Of a DNA stretch of 52,008 nt, positions 26,931 through 35,742 are shown in pieces. The stretch is from Spirochaetaceae bacterium (GTDB lineage: Bacteria; Spirochaetota; Spirochaetia; SZUA-6; Bin103). The position numbers were made by a program, and so were the translations under genes. Within the stretch, counting starts at the first letter, position 1. Each line of letters opens with the position of its first letter. A model generated the notes under the pieces. That model was not told where the DNA came from and did no database searches. It worked only from the letters and a program-made list of their open reading frames with translations. The DNA is taken from contig JAPPNY010000006.1 in NCBI GenBank assembly GCA_028818385.1, positions 1 through 52,008 of the forward strand, in the 5' to 3' direction.

Positions 26931-29678
26931 TCAATCAGCGACCTCGAACGTCGGCAAGCACGGCACCTTGGTAACGACAGCGATCAACATGGCTGAAGAC
27001 TGGCTTGCGCTGACCTGATCCTTCGTCTCGCAGTCAACATCCACGTGCACGATCTCCGTGAAGTCGTAGCGGTGTATATTGCCGGCCTTGTCCCGGAGGA
27101 CTATCTCCGATAATCCCCAGACACCCGGGGCCGACCCGCGGGGAAGGATGACTTCATCAGTACAGGTTGTCCAACCTGCTGCATCCTCATCGTTGCACCG
27201 ATACGGATCCGCATAATGATGGTAATCCACCCCCTGAGGATCGCGAAGGTAGTACCAACCTCCTATGCCGTCACCATAGCCGGAATCCTCGTCACGCACA
27301 TGGTAGGTCAACTTAACAACCGTTTCGCCGTCCGGCGCCTGCGGACGGACAGGTCTCGCGCTAATGCTGATTCTGTCGACATCCAGTTCCGGCAGCGTCA
27401 GATCAGGATGATCGGTCACCAGCTCTATCCGCTGTGGCGGCTCGTCTGCGTTGCCGTTCTCGGAGAAATAGACTCCTTGCGTATTCTTTGCTTGATCGGT
27501 CATCTTTATGTAGTTCATCGAATAGACAGAGCTCGGCATGTAGTGCGGCATCACGAACTGCACCTCGCATTGCTCGAGGACAGCATCGTAGTGTCCAAAC
27601 TCCTCCACACGATAAGTTGCATCTATCGTGTCATTCAACGAGGCATAGCAACCCCATGGTTCTGGCATGGCTTTGTCTTCATCCACCTTCCACGTTGCGT
27701 GAATGACCTGCACCCTCTCTCCTTCGCGAGTTGCATTGCTGATTCTAAGCGCAGCCGTGCCTCTGACATACGCGGGCGGAGTCACGTCTTCGAGCGGATT
27801 ATCGATATAGAGCTGCCAACCGAAGTCTTCAATTCCCTCATGCCGCTCGTTTCCGTGTGCATCTCTGAGGCTGATATGACGAGGCGCCCAGTAGCCCGAC
27901 TTGGCGTACTTGCTGATGGTCAGCCGGTCGGACACCAGTATGTTTCCAGACTCACCATGCCGGGTTCGACCGCGCGCGTCGACTGGGTAGAACCAGGTGT
28001 CCACGAAGGTACCGATCTCGCTGTGGATACGCGTGCCTGCGTTGGAGGCGCCCTCCAGTACCGGATTGTCGGCATGCAACTCTATTACTATGTGGATCTG
28101 CTTGTCGTCCTCCGGAGCGCCTTCCACGCGGATGTCCACGCGCCGAATCTTTCCAGGGTACACGTAGTCGGGATAGAGATTGTAGACCTGAAACGTGAGG
28201 TCTTCGCGGATCTTGGACAGATAGACGCTACCCTGCATGATCCGATCCCGGATGAACTCGTACTTCGCCGGCGCGCGAGACCTCAGCTTGTCAGGGTTCA
28301 CCAGGAAATGGGCGATGGACTCGGCCATGTCCTCGTTTGGGTTCTCGCCGTGAGCATAGGCTGAAACGAATTCGGTCTGCTTGGTCGTAGACCAGCCGCT
28401 GTGGGCGCGGTCGTTGCGGTACCAGCCTCCGAGTGCGATCCAATCCTGCTTGAGCTGGGCGTCGAACAGGTGAGCCCAAAGGAAGTGGGCCTTCTCGTGA
28501 ATGATCAGCCGATGGATCTCGCTGTCAGAGGCGGCGCGGAACCCCGACTCCATGAACTCGATGTATCCAGCCGATGGCCACGCCACGGCGGGGGCTTGCG
28601 GGTACAACGGATGGGGAGTGCCGTTCAGCCTTCGGACGAGGAACCGTAAATCGGGAAGCCGGTGCATGCCGCTCGGCATTTCCTCAAGCATGTTGATGAG
28701 GCGGATAATCTCTTCCGGATGGAATTTCTGAAAGCGCGCCCGCGGTTCGCCGCCGGTGGTGCTCGCGGTCAGCGCTCGATAGTCAGGTACAAGGGTCGTA
28801 AGGCCGTAGCGCTCGTGGAGGATTTTCTCGTACGCGGATTCGTCCGTACCGTCGGCGGTAACGAAACGAATCAACGCGTGATGCAGGCGCTGCGAGTAGT
28901 AGCGACTTCTCTTGCCTTCGACCAAGGCAAGTCGAGGTGCGGCGTTCGCGAAGGCCCTGGCCGAGATAGTCACCCGCTGGCGGCCATCGACTCGGTCCAA
29001 GCGGATGTCGTGAGCGACATGCTCCGAGGTAAGAAGCCACTCGCTAGGCGGAAGGCTTTGATCCCGGTAGGGATCGCGCTGGGGCTGTGGTATCGACTTC
29101 AGCGTTTGCAGCAGCCGGTAGGCATGCTCCTGAGTCCATTCGGCTCCTGGTGAGTCCACCAGACGGATGTTGTAGTCTTGCAGGAGCATCACGGGAGAAG
29201 ACCCGTCTGGCAGCCGAATCACGTCGTCCAACAGTTGCACTTCAATAGGCATATTGACATGCGCTGAGTATTCGTATCCGGCGACAGTCTCATCTGCCTC
29301 CCAGTGATACACGAACGACGCCGACTCGTTAGGTACGGACTCAGGTGGCGAGCTGCATAGTGTTCTGATATCAGACTGGGAAAACCCGCCAGACGGCACT
29401 GGTGCCCGCAATAGTCGTCCGTCACGACAGGTTATAGTGGTGTTGTCTTCAGCCATGGCGGTCAAGGCAAGAACGAAAACCCCTACGACAATAGCGCAGC
29501 TCTGGGCGGCGATCTTACAGGTTCGATTCCGCCTGACCTCATTGCAGTGACCACACCGGCGGCCCTTGGGCCAGTAAATGTGCTCGAACCGCTCGCGCAC
29601 GGCATCCTCAGTCGCGAACGCCTTCACCAGGTCGATGAGCGTGATCCCGGCCCGGTACGCCTTGCCCGGGCCAGTCAC
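26931..29678 (-). CDS. Secreted ATLF-like zinc metallopeptidase with IS1595 transposase-derived N-terminus
   Basis: 915 residues. Residues 1-49 (ITLIDLVKAFATEDAVRERF then a CGHC half zinc ribbon) match the start of IS1595-family transposases. A hydrophobic signal-like segment follows (about residues 58-75, ending ALTAMA) and then a large soluble protein. The zinc motif HEKAH is at 394-398, and a glutamate-rich NEDMAES (E449/E453) about 50 residues on supplies the third ligand, as in anthrax-lethal-factor-like peptidases (FVSAYA...NPNEDMAE). Several beta-sandwich domains with '...RDxxGN' turns follow. Scattered cysteines suggest export. No start codon lies between the transposase part and the signal, so the peptidase seems to be expressed from the transposase GTG, which overlaps the upstream stop as GTGA. 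G+C is lower than in flanking genes. Confidence 0.7.
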   Translation of the reverse strand: MTGPGKAYRAGITLIDLVKAFATEDAVRERFEHIYWPKGRRCGHCNEVRRNRTCKIAAQSCAIVVGVFVLALTAMAEDNTTITCRDGRLLRAPVPSGGFSQSDIRTLCSSPPESVPNESASFVYHWEADETVAGYEYSAHVNMPIEVQLLDDVIRLPDGSSPVMLLQDYNIRLVDSPGAEWTQEHAYRLLQTLKSIPQPQRDPYRDQSLPPSEWLLTSEHVAHDIRLDRVDGRQRVTISARAFANAAPRLALVEGKRSRYYSQRLHHALIRFVTADGTDESAYEKILHERYGLTTLVPDYRALTASTTGGEPRARFQKFHPEEIIRLINMLEEMPSGMHRLPDLRFLVRRLNGTPHPLYPQAPAVAWPSAGYIEFMESGFRAASDSEIHRLIIHEKAHFLWAHLFDAQLKQDWIALGGWYRNDRAHSGWSTTKQTEFVSAYAHGENPNEDMAESIAHFLVNPDKLRSRAPAKYEFIRDRIMQGSVYLSKIREDLTFQVYNLYPDYVYPGKIRRVDIRVEGAPEDDKQIHIVIELHADNPVLEGASNAGTRIHSEIGTFVDTWFYPVDARGRTRHGESGNILVSDRLTISKYAKSGYWAPRHISLRDAHGNERHEGIEDFGWQLYIDNPLEDVTPPAYVRGTAALRISNATREGERVQVIHATWKVDEDKAMPEPWGCYASLNDTIDATYRVEEFGHYDAVLEQCEVQFVMPHYMPSSVYSMNYIKMTDQAKNTQGVYFSENGNADEPPQRIELVTDHPDLTLPELDVDRISISARPVRPQAPDGETVVKLTYHVRDEDSGYGDGIGGWYYLRDPQGVDYHHYADPYRCNDEDAAGWTTCTDEVILPRGSAPGVWGLSEIVLRDKAGNIHRYDFTEIVHVDVDCETKDQVSASQSSAMLIAVVTKVPCLPTFEVAD
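29531..29678 (-). mobile_element. 5' fragment of an IS1595-family transposase gene
   Basis: The first ~49 codons of the metallopeptidase frame read as the conserved N-terminus of IS1595 transposases up to the first CxxC of the zinc ribbon. The remaining transposase, including the second zinc knuckle and the catalytic domain, is missing. I did not find terminal inverted repeats. Confidence 0.65.
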
Positions 29679-30064
29679 TCGTCGCCCGCCGCGTCGTCGA
29701 CTGCGTCCATCTCGGACACCACGTCTTGAATGATGCGTCGCAAAGCGTCCACGTCATCCTTCGTTGGCACCTCCCAGACCTCGCCTCCGATGTACTTCAT
29801 GTTCTGAGCACCGATCCGGCCGATGAGTTGACCGTTGGCCATTTGCCGCACATGGACCTCCCGGTCCTTGGAGCCCGACCATTCGTTGATGATCTCCAGG
29901 TCAGGGGCATAGGTGAGCGCCTTGCGGATGCGTTCTCGCTCTGCTTGTGTCGTGAACCCAATCTTGACCCGCCATCCTTGGTGGGGCGGCTGAACGGCCA
30001 AGTAGATGCTCCCCTTCCTCGTCGTCATTTCGTCCCCTTCCGTGTCTCGGAACACGTCGAACAC
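29675..30064 (-). CDS. Small protein with T5orf172/Mug113-like (GIY-YIG-related) domain
   Basis: 129 residues, or 117 from the ATG at 30028 (MTTRKGSIYLAV). The pattern 'GSIYLAVQP...WRVKIGFTTQAERERIRKAL...EIINEWSG...REVHVRQM' resembles the T5orf172/Mug113 group, a branch of GIY-YIG-like domains common in phages and mobile DNA. Catalytic residues cannot be confirmed by eye. The gene overlaps the transposase-derived start of the metallopeptidase gene by four bases (GTGA), so it may have been a passenger gene of the same IS1595-type element. Function unproven. Confidence 0.5.
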   Translation of the reverse strand: MFDVFRDTEGDEMTTRKGSIYLAVQPPHQGWRVKIGFTTQAERERIRKALTYAPDLEIINEWSGSKDREVHVRQMANGQLIGRIGAQNMKYIGGEVWEVPTKDDVDALRRIIQDVVSEMDAVDDAAGDE

Positions 30065-30622
30065 TGAGATACAACATCATACTTGCCTCCCCTTGCAAGG
30101 GGCAGCCGGAGCCGCTATCCTTCCACGTGAGCCGAGCACAAAGGACGCCGGAGGCTGTGGAACAGCCTACCACGTCCGCCATTGGAGCGCTTGCAGAGAC
30201 CGCACGTCAACGCGTGAGTTGACGAGGACGGTTCCTGGACGTGCTAGGTCCCTCCCACGCCCCCTCCGCAAGTCCCGGTGGCGACGCTCAGGCCGAGGAC
30301 GAAAATGGCGTCAGAGATACGCATCGGGAGTGCGTGCGCGCCGCGCAAGCCCTTACACACGACACCGCCGATCTGGCTGGCGCCGATCATTGGATTGCGG
30401 CCACATGCATACATCCCGGCGGCCAGATTGGAGAACGTCTGAGAATGGCACAGAGCCAGACGGAGTATTGGGTCTGCAAGCCGCACACAGCACAAATCAC
30501 TGGCGGTTCCGACCAAGACATTTATCGCATGTGTTCCCGTTCGTATCCGACCTTCGAGGGAGCTGCCGAAGAAGCTATGCGGCAGGCAGCCAGCGGCGTC
30601 CGTTTATCAGAGTTTCGAATCC

Positions 30623-30642
30623 GAGACAGCCATGGCTGTCTC
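30623..30642. repeat. Perfect 20-bp palindrome
   Basis: GAGACAGCCATGGCTGTCTC reads identically on both strands. TATCAG (30605-30610) and CTGATA (30646-30651) add an outer, unequally spaced pair of arms. It could be an extruding cruciform, a regulator site or a fragment of a transposon end. No T-run follows it directly. Confidence 0.85.
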
Positions 30643-30682
30643 CGCCTGATAGACGGTACCCCAAGTCCCAATCGGACACCGT

Positions 30683-30712
30683 GACGACCGACTCCTCAGT
30701 CGTCCCCTTTTG
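30683..30712 (+). terminator. Weak candidate terminator
   Basis: A six-bp stem (30683-30688/30699-30704) with a ten-base loop is followed by CCCCTTTT. It might end a transcript entering from the left, but there is no gene it clearly serves. Confidence 0.3.
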
Positions 30713-30759
30713 ACACAGCGGGACTTGCGAATACGAGCGGCCAGACTCTCGGACGTGCG

Positions 30760-30859
30760 CGACTACTCGCTGCTCGACCTGGAGCACCCGGAGTGGGGCA
30801 CGTGCGCGATCGCCTACCGCTACGACCAGGTGCTGTTCGAGCCCGACTCCGGCCGCTGA
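30760..30859 (+). pseudogene. Relic: 3' end of a BNR protein gene
   Basis: It encodes DYSLLDLEHPEWGTCAIAYR and then YDQVLFEPDSGR followed by a stop, nearly the same as the last conserved part of the protein at 25210-26712. No upstream coding part remains. Together with 26455-26604 it forms the direct repeat around the island and shows what the original BNR stop region looked like. Confidence 0.85.
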
Positions 30860-31308
30860 TCCCCCGCTCGGCGCGCGAGAACCAGCAGGAGAACGATCCC
30901 CGCAGCCAGTTCGGCCAGCGCCAGCGCCAGCCGCGGCCCGCTCCAGGCGGCGGGTCCCAGCGCCGCCGCGAACGCCAGGTGCGCCGCGCCGAAGGCCAGC
31001 AGCGTCACGCCGGCCGCGCCCAGCACCCGGCGGACGAGCCGCCGCTCGGTGATGGCATCGGTGAACCGGTGCTGCGCCACCAGCATCGCGATCAGCACCG
31101 CCAGGCCGGCGACAATCATGAACGCCTTGTCGATCACCGGCACCGCGAAGGGGTAGACCGCCAGCCGTTCCAGCCACGCGAACAGCGCCCCGCGCCAGGT
31201 CATGGCCGCCAGCAGTCCGAGCCCGCCGAGCACCAGCGACAGGGCGAGCCCCGCCGCCTCGGCCCACAGCGGCGCCCGCAGCCCACGCCGCGCGTCCCCC
31301 TCACGCAT
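30820..31308 (-). CDS. Hypothetical membrane protein, four predicted helices
   Basis: 162 residues with hydrophobic stretches near 18-38, 50-75, 95-120 and 123-145. No family was recognised. The last ~13 codons lie antisense to the BNR relic, so the gene end and a BNR gene end overlap. It lies three bases downstream of another small membrane protein and probably forms a pair with it. It could be part of an uncharacterised membrane complex. Confidence 0.6.
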   Translation of the reverse strand: MREGDARRGLRAPLWAEAAGLALSLVLGGLGLLAAMTWRGALFAWLERLAVYPFAVPVIDKAFMIVAGLAVLIAMLVAQHRFTDAITERRLVRRVLGAAGVTLLAFGAAHLAFAAALGPAAWSGPRLALALAELAAGIVLLLVLARRAGDQRPESGSNSTWS

Positions 31309-31311
31309 CGC

Positions 31312-31869
31312 TCAGCGGTCCTGGCGGCGGATCTCGTCGTGCAGCGGCAGGCCGCAGGCGTCCGCGATGGCCTGCGCCGCCTCCACCAGCCGGTGGCCGT
31401 CCGGCCCCTTGACCAGGTCGATGCGCCGCACCCGCCCCCCGACTTCCAGCAGCGACAGGTGCACGGCGCTGCGGCGGAGGTCGAACCGCATGAGCCGCAC
31501 CGGCAGCGGCCTCCGCCCCGCTTCGGCGGGCAGCGTGATCAGCACGCCGCCCAGCCGCAACGACCGCACCCCGGACAGCGGCCAGTATCTGGAGTGGAAC
31601 GCCGGCCCCACGCCGACGCGATGCTCCACCCGTCCCCGCTCCACGTTCCAGCGCCAGCGCTCGTGATAGAGCGCGCCCAGCAGCATAACGGCGGCCATGC
31701 CAAGCGGCACCGCGTTGCGGACGCCGAGGACGGCGACGCCGGCCGGGGTCGTCAGCGCGGTGACGGCGAACAGCGCCGTGCCGGTCACGCCGAGGAACCA
31801 CCGGTAGCCCGATGCCAGCTCCAGGTCGAGCATCGGGCCGCGCTGCCGCAGGCGGAGACGTGGCTGCAC
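31312..31869 (-). CDS. Hypothetical membrane protein with two N-terminal helices
   Basis: 185 residues from a GTG at 31869; an ATG at 31833 may be the true start. Two hydrophobic helices (about 25-45 and 50-67) are followed by a basic beta-rich soluble part (about 70-185), somewhat like bacterial PH-domain membrane proteins. No family was recognised with confidence. It is adjacent to the membrane protein at 30820-31308 and downstream of a BNR gene on the same strand. Confidence 0.6.
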   Translation of the reverse strand: MQPRLRLRQRGPMLDLELASGYRWFLGVTGTALFAVTALTTPAGVAVLGVRNAVPLGMAAVMLLGALYHERWRWNVERGRVEHRVGVGPAFHSRYWPLSGVRSLRLGGVLITLPAEAGRRPLPVRLMRFDLRRSAVHLSLLEVGGRVRRIDLVKGPDGHRLVEAAQAIADACGLPLHDEIRRQDR

Positions 31870-31896
31870 CGGGGTGCATTCCCGTTGGCCCGGGCG

Positions 31897-32979
31897 CTAC
31901 CCGGACTCCGCCAGGATCGAGCCCTCGATGCCGCGGACGCCGTCGGCGTACGTGTAGTAGTAGACCACCAGCACGCGGCCGTCGCGGAGCTCGAGGGCCC
32001 ACGGATAGCCGCAGTCGCTGTCGGCCGAGTCGCTGCGCACCTGAATGTCCGGAGCGTCGTCCAGGTCGCCACCCTCGGGCTCCAGCACCCGCGCCAGGCA
32101 CCCGCGCTGGCCTTCCCAGCGGGTACCGACGGTGGCCAGGATGCGTCCGTCGCGCAGCCCCAGCAGGTGCCCGGGACACCCCTTCATGGAGGTGAAGCGC
32201 CACGGCGACCAGGTGGCGCCGTCGTCGTCGGAGGTCACCAGCGCCAGCCGGCACTGGGTGTCGTGGGGCTGGCGCGGATGGCAGCGCAGCAGGACCAGGA
32301 GGCGGCCCCCCGGCGTGCGGTGGATGGCCGGCTCGCTGAAGTGCGCGACCTCATCCACGGCGACGCGGCCGCCGTACTCCCAGGTCTCCCCGTTGTCGAG
32401 CGAGGTGCGCAGCATGCCGAAGAACGGCTGGCCGCCGTCCGGCTGCTCGGTGGCCTTGCTGGGCAGCAGGATGCGGCCGCCGGGAAGCTCGACGAGCTGG
32501 CTGCGCGACACTCCCGAGTGCTCGGCGGGATGGCCCCAGATCCCTTCCGGCAGCCGCGGGAAGCGCACCGGCTCGCTCCAGGTGCGGCCGTCGTCCCGCG
32601 AACGGATCCAGAACGGGATGCCGGGCCGTGAGGTCCACGCCGTGTGACCGGGCGTGGTCGGCCCCTCCGGCACCAGCTCCGCCGCCGAGGCGTGCAGGAA
32701 GATGCTGCCGTCGCGCAGCGCGTGCGTGCCGAAGTCGATCACCCCGCCGAGCGGATCGCAGGTGACCAGCTCCGCCGGCCCCCAGGTCGCTCCCTCGTCG
32801 TCCGAGCGGCACGCCCGTATGTCGAACAGGGGATGGCCGTGGTGGGCGTGGCCCAGGTCCGGCGAGCGGTGAAACAGGGCCAACAGGTCCCCGGCCGGCG
32901 TGCGGATGACGTTCGGATGCGCTGCGTACCAGCCCGCATGCCGATAGATCGTGACGTGCTCGACGACGCTCCAAGCCAT
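31897..32979 (-). CDS. BNR/Asp-box repeat protein, sialidase-fold
   Basis: 360 residues from the ATG at 32979; an in-frame ATG at 32997 is possible. Asp boxes are well formed (SDDEGATWGP, SRDDGRTWSE, SLDNGETWEY, SDDDGATWSP). The N-terminal NVIRTPAGD resembles the arginine-containing first blade of sialidase-fold proteins (compare FRIP), so glycosidase activity is somewhat more likely than for its paralogues. It follows the TIM-barrel glycosidase-like gene by 27 bp. Confidence 0.78.
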   Translation of the reverse strand: MAWSVVEHVTIYRHAGWYAAHPNVIRTPAGDLLALFHRSPDLGHAHHGHPLFDIRACRSDDEGATWGPAELVTCDPLGGVIDFGTHALRDGSIFLHASAAELVPEGPTTPGHTAWTSRPGIPFWIRSRDDGRTWSEPVRFPRLPEGIWGHPAEHSGVSRSQLVELPGGRILLPSKATEQPDGGQPFFGMLRTSLDNGETWEYGGRVAVDEVAHFSEPAIHRTPGGRLLVLLRCHPRQPHDTQCRLALVTSDDDGATWSPWRFTSMKGCPGHLLGLRDGRILATVGTRWEGQRGCLARVLEPEGGDLDDAPDIQVRSDSADSDCGYPWALELRDGRVLVVYYYTYADGVRGIEGSILAESG

Positions 32980-33006
32980 ACAGGCAGTGTATCGCACAAC
33001 CCGGCG

Positions 33007-34620
33007 TCAGGCCGGGATGACCGTCACCTCCACCTCGTCGATCAGCAGCTCGGCCGGCGGGCCGGCCGGCACGCTGACCGCAAGGCGATTGTCGCCGGCG
33101 ACCGTCGAGCCCGGCTCCAGGTCGAACATGCAGCTCGTGTAGGCGGGCAGCGCCCGCCCATACGGGGCGGCGCGACCGTCTGGGTGCCAGATGCGGCGCA
33201 GGCGCGGGGCGGTGATCGGCGCGTCGTTCAGCGCCACCGCCAGGGGATCGGCGGGAGTCAATCCCGCGACGCGGAAGTGGAGCCGCGCGTGGCCCGCGGC
33301 GGCGACGTCCTCGTACAGGCGGAACAGGTAGCTGCCGGAGGCTTCCTCGGCGCCGCGCTGCAGCAGAACCGCGGAATCGCGCCGCGCCCCGGCGCTGCTG
33401 GTCCCCCGCGGAAGGTACGCGTCGAGGCCGCCCCACATGGAGTGGAACAGGTAGTGGCGGGGGCCCCCCGCCACCCGTTCCAGGTCGGCCAGCTCGCGCA
33501 GGTGGGCGAGCGCCGTCGGGTACATGGTCTCCGACCCGTTGTCGCGCCCGGTGGAGCGGAACCCGTCCCAGTGCATCTGGTAGTTGTAGATGGAGATGCC
33601 GTCGGCGCCCTGCCGCTGCAGGGTGTGCACCAGCGCGCGGTAGTTGTCGAGGCTCAGCGCCGACCCGGAGCGGTCGCGATGCGAGCAGTAGGGGAGCACG
33701 CCGGGATAGAAGCGGCAGGAGGAGCCGGCGGTGAGGGAGCTGAACTCCTCGTAGGCGGGGTTGAAGTCCGAGTACATGGAGTCCATCGGCGCCACGTAGT
33801 CCACCAGTCCGGCGGCGATCCAGGCCGGCACGTCCAGACCCACGTCATGGCACTCGGCGACGGTCTGCGGCACCCGCACGCCCAACTGCAGCCGCCGTCC
33901 ACGGTCGGCGCCGCGCCGGTCCAGCAGCGCCCGCACCCGTTCGATGAGGCCGGTCATGAGCGGCTGCCGGGCGCGTCCGATGCTGCGGTCGCCGCGCGGC
34001 GCGGGGAAGTAGAGGCCCTCGCGAAACGTCAGCTCCAGGCCGTCCACGTCGAAGCGGTCGACCACCTCCTCCATGATCCCGTACACGTAGTCGCGGACGC
34101 CGTCGAAGGTGAAGTCCATCCGGTTGCCGGGCACGAAGGCGGCCCCGTCCGGCATCTCGGTGAGCTTCCACTCCGGATACGTGTGCAGGAACATGCCGCC
34201 CTGGTCGGGCGCGCCGTGGCTGTCGTTCATCCGGAATCCGGCCATGAAGCCCATCCCGCGCTCCCGCGCCCGCTCCAGCAGCACCTGCAGCGGCATGATC
34301 CCCTCGTCCATCAGGGGAATGAAGCGCCGGTGCTGCGGGCGGGCGTCGTACTCGAACCGCTCGGAGCGGAAGAACATGGTCCAGGCCGCGTTGTAGACCT
34401 CCTGGATCAGCGTGTCGGCGCCGCTCAGCGCGATGTTGTCCACCACCCGGCGCAGCTCCTCGACGGTGGTGGGCTGGGTCGTGATCAGCGGTCGCGGGTG
34501 TCCCGGGTCGAAGTCGTAGTTGGTCATGCTCGATGGATCGCTGACGTAGATCAGCCGCCAATCGGTTCGGTCTCCGCTCCGTGCCATGGCATCCACTGTG
34601 ACCGAACCGCTGCGATCCAT
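33007..34620 (-). CDS. Putative TIM-barrel glycoside-hydrolase-like protein (paralogue of 15320-16996)
   Basis: 537 residues from the ATG at 34620, which has AGGG just upstream and lies nine bases after the dehydrogenase stop; the ATG at 34587 is an alternative. It shares with its paralogue the block RLIYVSDPS, strands ending FMAGFRMNDSH, VDGLELTFREGLYF, LGVRVPQTVAECHDVGLDV and QGADGISIYNY, and a C-terminal beta-sandwich. Acidic residues at strand ends (E in LELTFRE, D in VAPMDSMYSD) are candidate catalytic groups. No signal peptide, so probably cytoplasmic. Confidence 0.65.
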   Translation of the reverse strand: MDRSGSVTVDAMARSGDRTDWRLIYVSDPSSMTNYDFDPGHPRPLITTQPTTVEELRRVVDNIALSGADTLIQEVYNAAWTMFFRSERFEYDARPQHRRFIPLMDEGIMPLQVLLERARERGMGFMAGFRMNDSHGAPDQGGMFLHTYPEWKLTEMPDGAAFVPGNRMDFTFDGVRDYVYGIMEEVVDRFDVDGLELTFREGLYFPAPRGDRSIGRARQPLMTGLIERVRALLDRRGADRGRRLQLGVRVPQTVAECHDVGLDVPAWIAAGLVDYVAPMDSMYSDFNPAYEEFSSLTAGSSCRFYPGVLPYCSHRDRSGSALSLDNYRALVHTLQRQGADGISIYNYQMHWDGFRSTGRDNGSETMYPTALAHLRELADLERVAGGPRHYLFHSMWGGLDAYLPRGTSSAGARRDSAVLLQRGAEEASGSYLFRLYEDVAAAGHARLHFRVAGLTPADPLAVALNDAPITAPRLRRIWHPDGRAAPYGRALPAYTSCMFDLEPGSTVAGDNRLAVSVPAGPPAELLIDEVEVTVIPA

Positions 34621-34628
34621 CGACCCTG

Positions 34629-35675
34629 TCAGACCACCGGCACGATGCGGCCGCTGCGGGCCGACTCGTAGGCGGCTGCGGCGATCGCCACGGCGTCGCG
34701 GGCCTGCGCGGCCGGCACCGGCGACGGCCCTCCCGCCAGCAGGCAGTCCACGAACGCGTTCGGCGGCAGGGTCGCGCGCGAGGCCGGCAGCTCGACCTCC
34801 GGGAACTCCCAGGCGCCGGTCGCGTTCCGATACACCTGCAGCGGCGGCGATCCGGGCGCGGGGTTGCGGCTGGTCGCGACGTCCGTGCCGGTCGCCAGGA
34901 TCGTGCCGCCGTCGCCGTAGATCTCGATCGTCGGGCCGCCGGCGACCTCCGTCCAGCCGGTCTGCAGGCTCCCGGTGCAGCCGTCGCCCAGATCCAGCAG
35001 CAGGTGGGCGCTGTCCTCCACCGCCAGGCCGGGCGTGCCGTTGGCCGTCCATGCGGTGACCGCCCGCGGCATCCCGAACATCCACAGGAACCAGAGGAGG
35101 GCGTGGGCGCCCTCGTCCATCAGCGCGCCGCCGCCGGCGAGCGCCGGATCGGTCATCCAGCCCAGCACGCCATCGCGGTCGGCGCGGTCGATCGCGAAGT
35201 GGTGGCTGTGGCGGCGGCGCACCGTGTGCACGCGGCCGATCGCGCCGCCGTCGAGCAAACGCCGGACCTCCAGGTGCAACGCGTCGAAGCGCAGGTTGTA
35301 TGCCTGCATGAAGATGGCGCCGCCGTCGCTCGCGGCGGCCACGATGCGGTCGGCATCGGCCACCGTAGCCGCCATCGGCTTCTGCAGGAGGACGTGCCTG
35401 CCGGAAGCCAGCGCCGGCACGGCCTGATCCGCATGGTGCGCGTTCTCGCCGCACACCGAAACGGCGTCGACGTCGCTCCTGGCCAGGAGGTCATCCAGGC
35501 TGCCGTGCGCCTCCGCACCCAGTCGCGCGGCTTCCCGGCCAGCGCGTTCCGCGTCCGCATCCCAGACCGCCACCACCCGCACCTCCTCGCGCTCGGAGAA
35601 CGCATCGGCCCACGGCCGCTGATGCGGATGCGCGAAGCTCACCAGGCCGATCCCGATCTGCGCCGTTCCTGTCAT
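34629..35675 (-). CDS. Gfo/Idh/MocA family NAD(P)-dependent oxidoreductase
   Basis: 348 residues from the ATG at 35675, preceded by GGAGG. The nucleotide-binding start is degenerate (GIGLVSFAHPH instead of GxGxxG), and the catalytic LQKPMA motif has K99. The substrate domain (GGALMDEGAHALLW) is typical. It heads a run with the TIM-barrel and BNR genes, repeating the gene set found at 14210-24353. Probably oxidises a sugar released from the same glycan. The modified dinucleotide loop might alter cofactor preference. Confidence 0.85.
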   Translation of the reverse strand: MTGTAQIGIGLVSFAHPHQRPWADAFSEREEVRVVAVWDADAERAGREAARLGAEAHGSLDDLLARSDVDAVSVCGENAHHADQAVPALASGRHVLLQKPMAATVADADRIVAAASDGGAIFMQAYNLRFDALHLEVRRLLDGGAIGRVHTVRRRHSHHFAIDRADRDGVLGWMTDPALAGGGALMDEGAHALLWFLWMFGMPRAVTAWTANGTPGLAVEDSAHLLLDLGDGCTGSLQTGWTEVAGGPTIEIYGDGGTILATGTDVATSRNPAPGSPPLQVYRNATGAWEFPEVELPASRATLPPNAFVDCLLAGGPSPVPAAQARDAVAIAAAAYESARSGRIVPVV

Positions 35676-35742
35676 CACACCACCTCCGTGGCCCCACACT
35701 GTCGCAGCCGCGTGTGATTCACAACGGGCGCCTCGCGCTATC

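Larger units (their letters stand above)
30065..30759. other. About 700 bp without a credible gene, island end
   Basis: Open frames exist (for example plus 30241-30684 and minus 30244-30516), but their composition and lack of recognisable motifs or ribosome binding sites make them doubtful. The stretch holds a perfect 20-bp palindrome (30623-30642) and a small hairpin followed by CCCCTTTT (30683-30712). It ends where the BNR relic begins. Confidence 0.6.

Noticed and set aside
30241..30684. 147-codon plus-strand ORF and opposing 90-codon ORF in the island
   Set aside because: No recognisable motif, no ribosome site, odd composition, and the longer one crosses the 20-bp palindrome.
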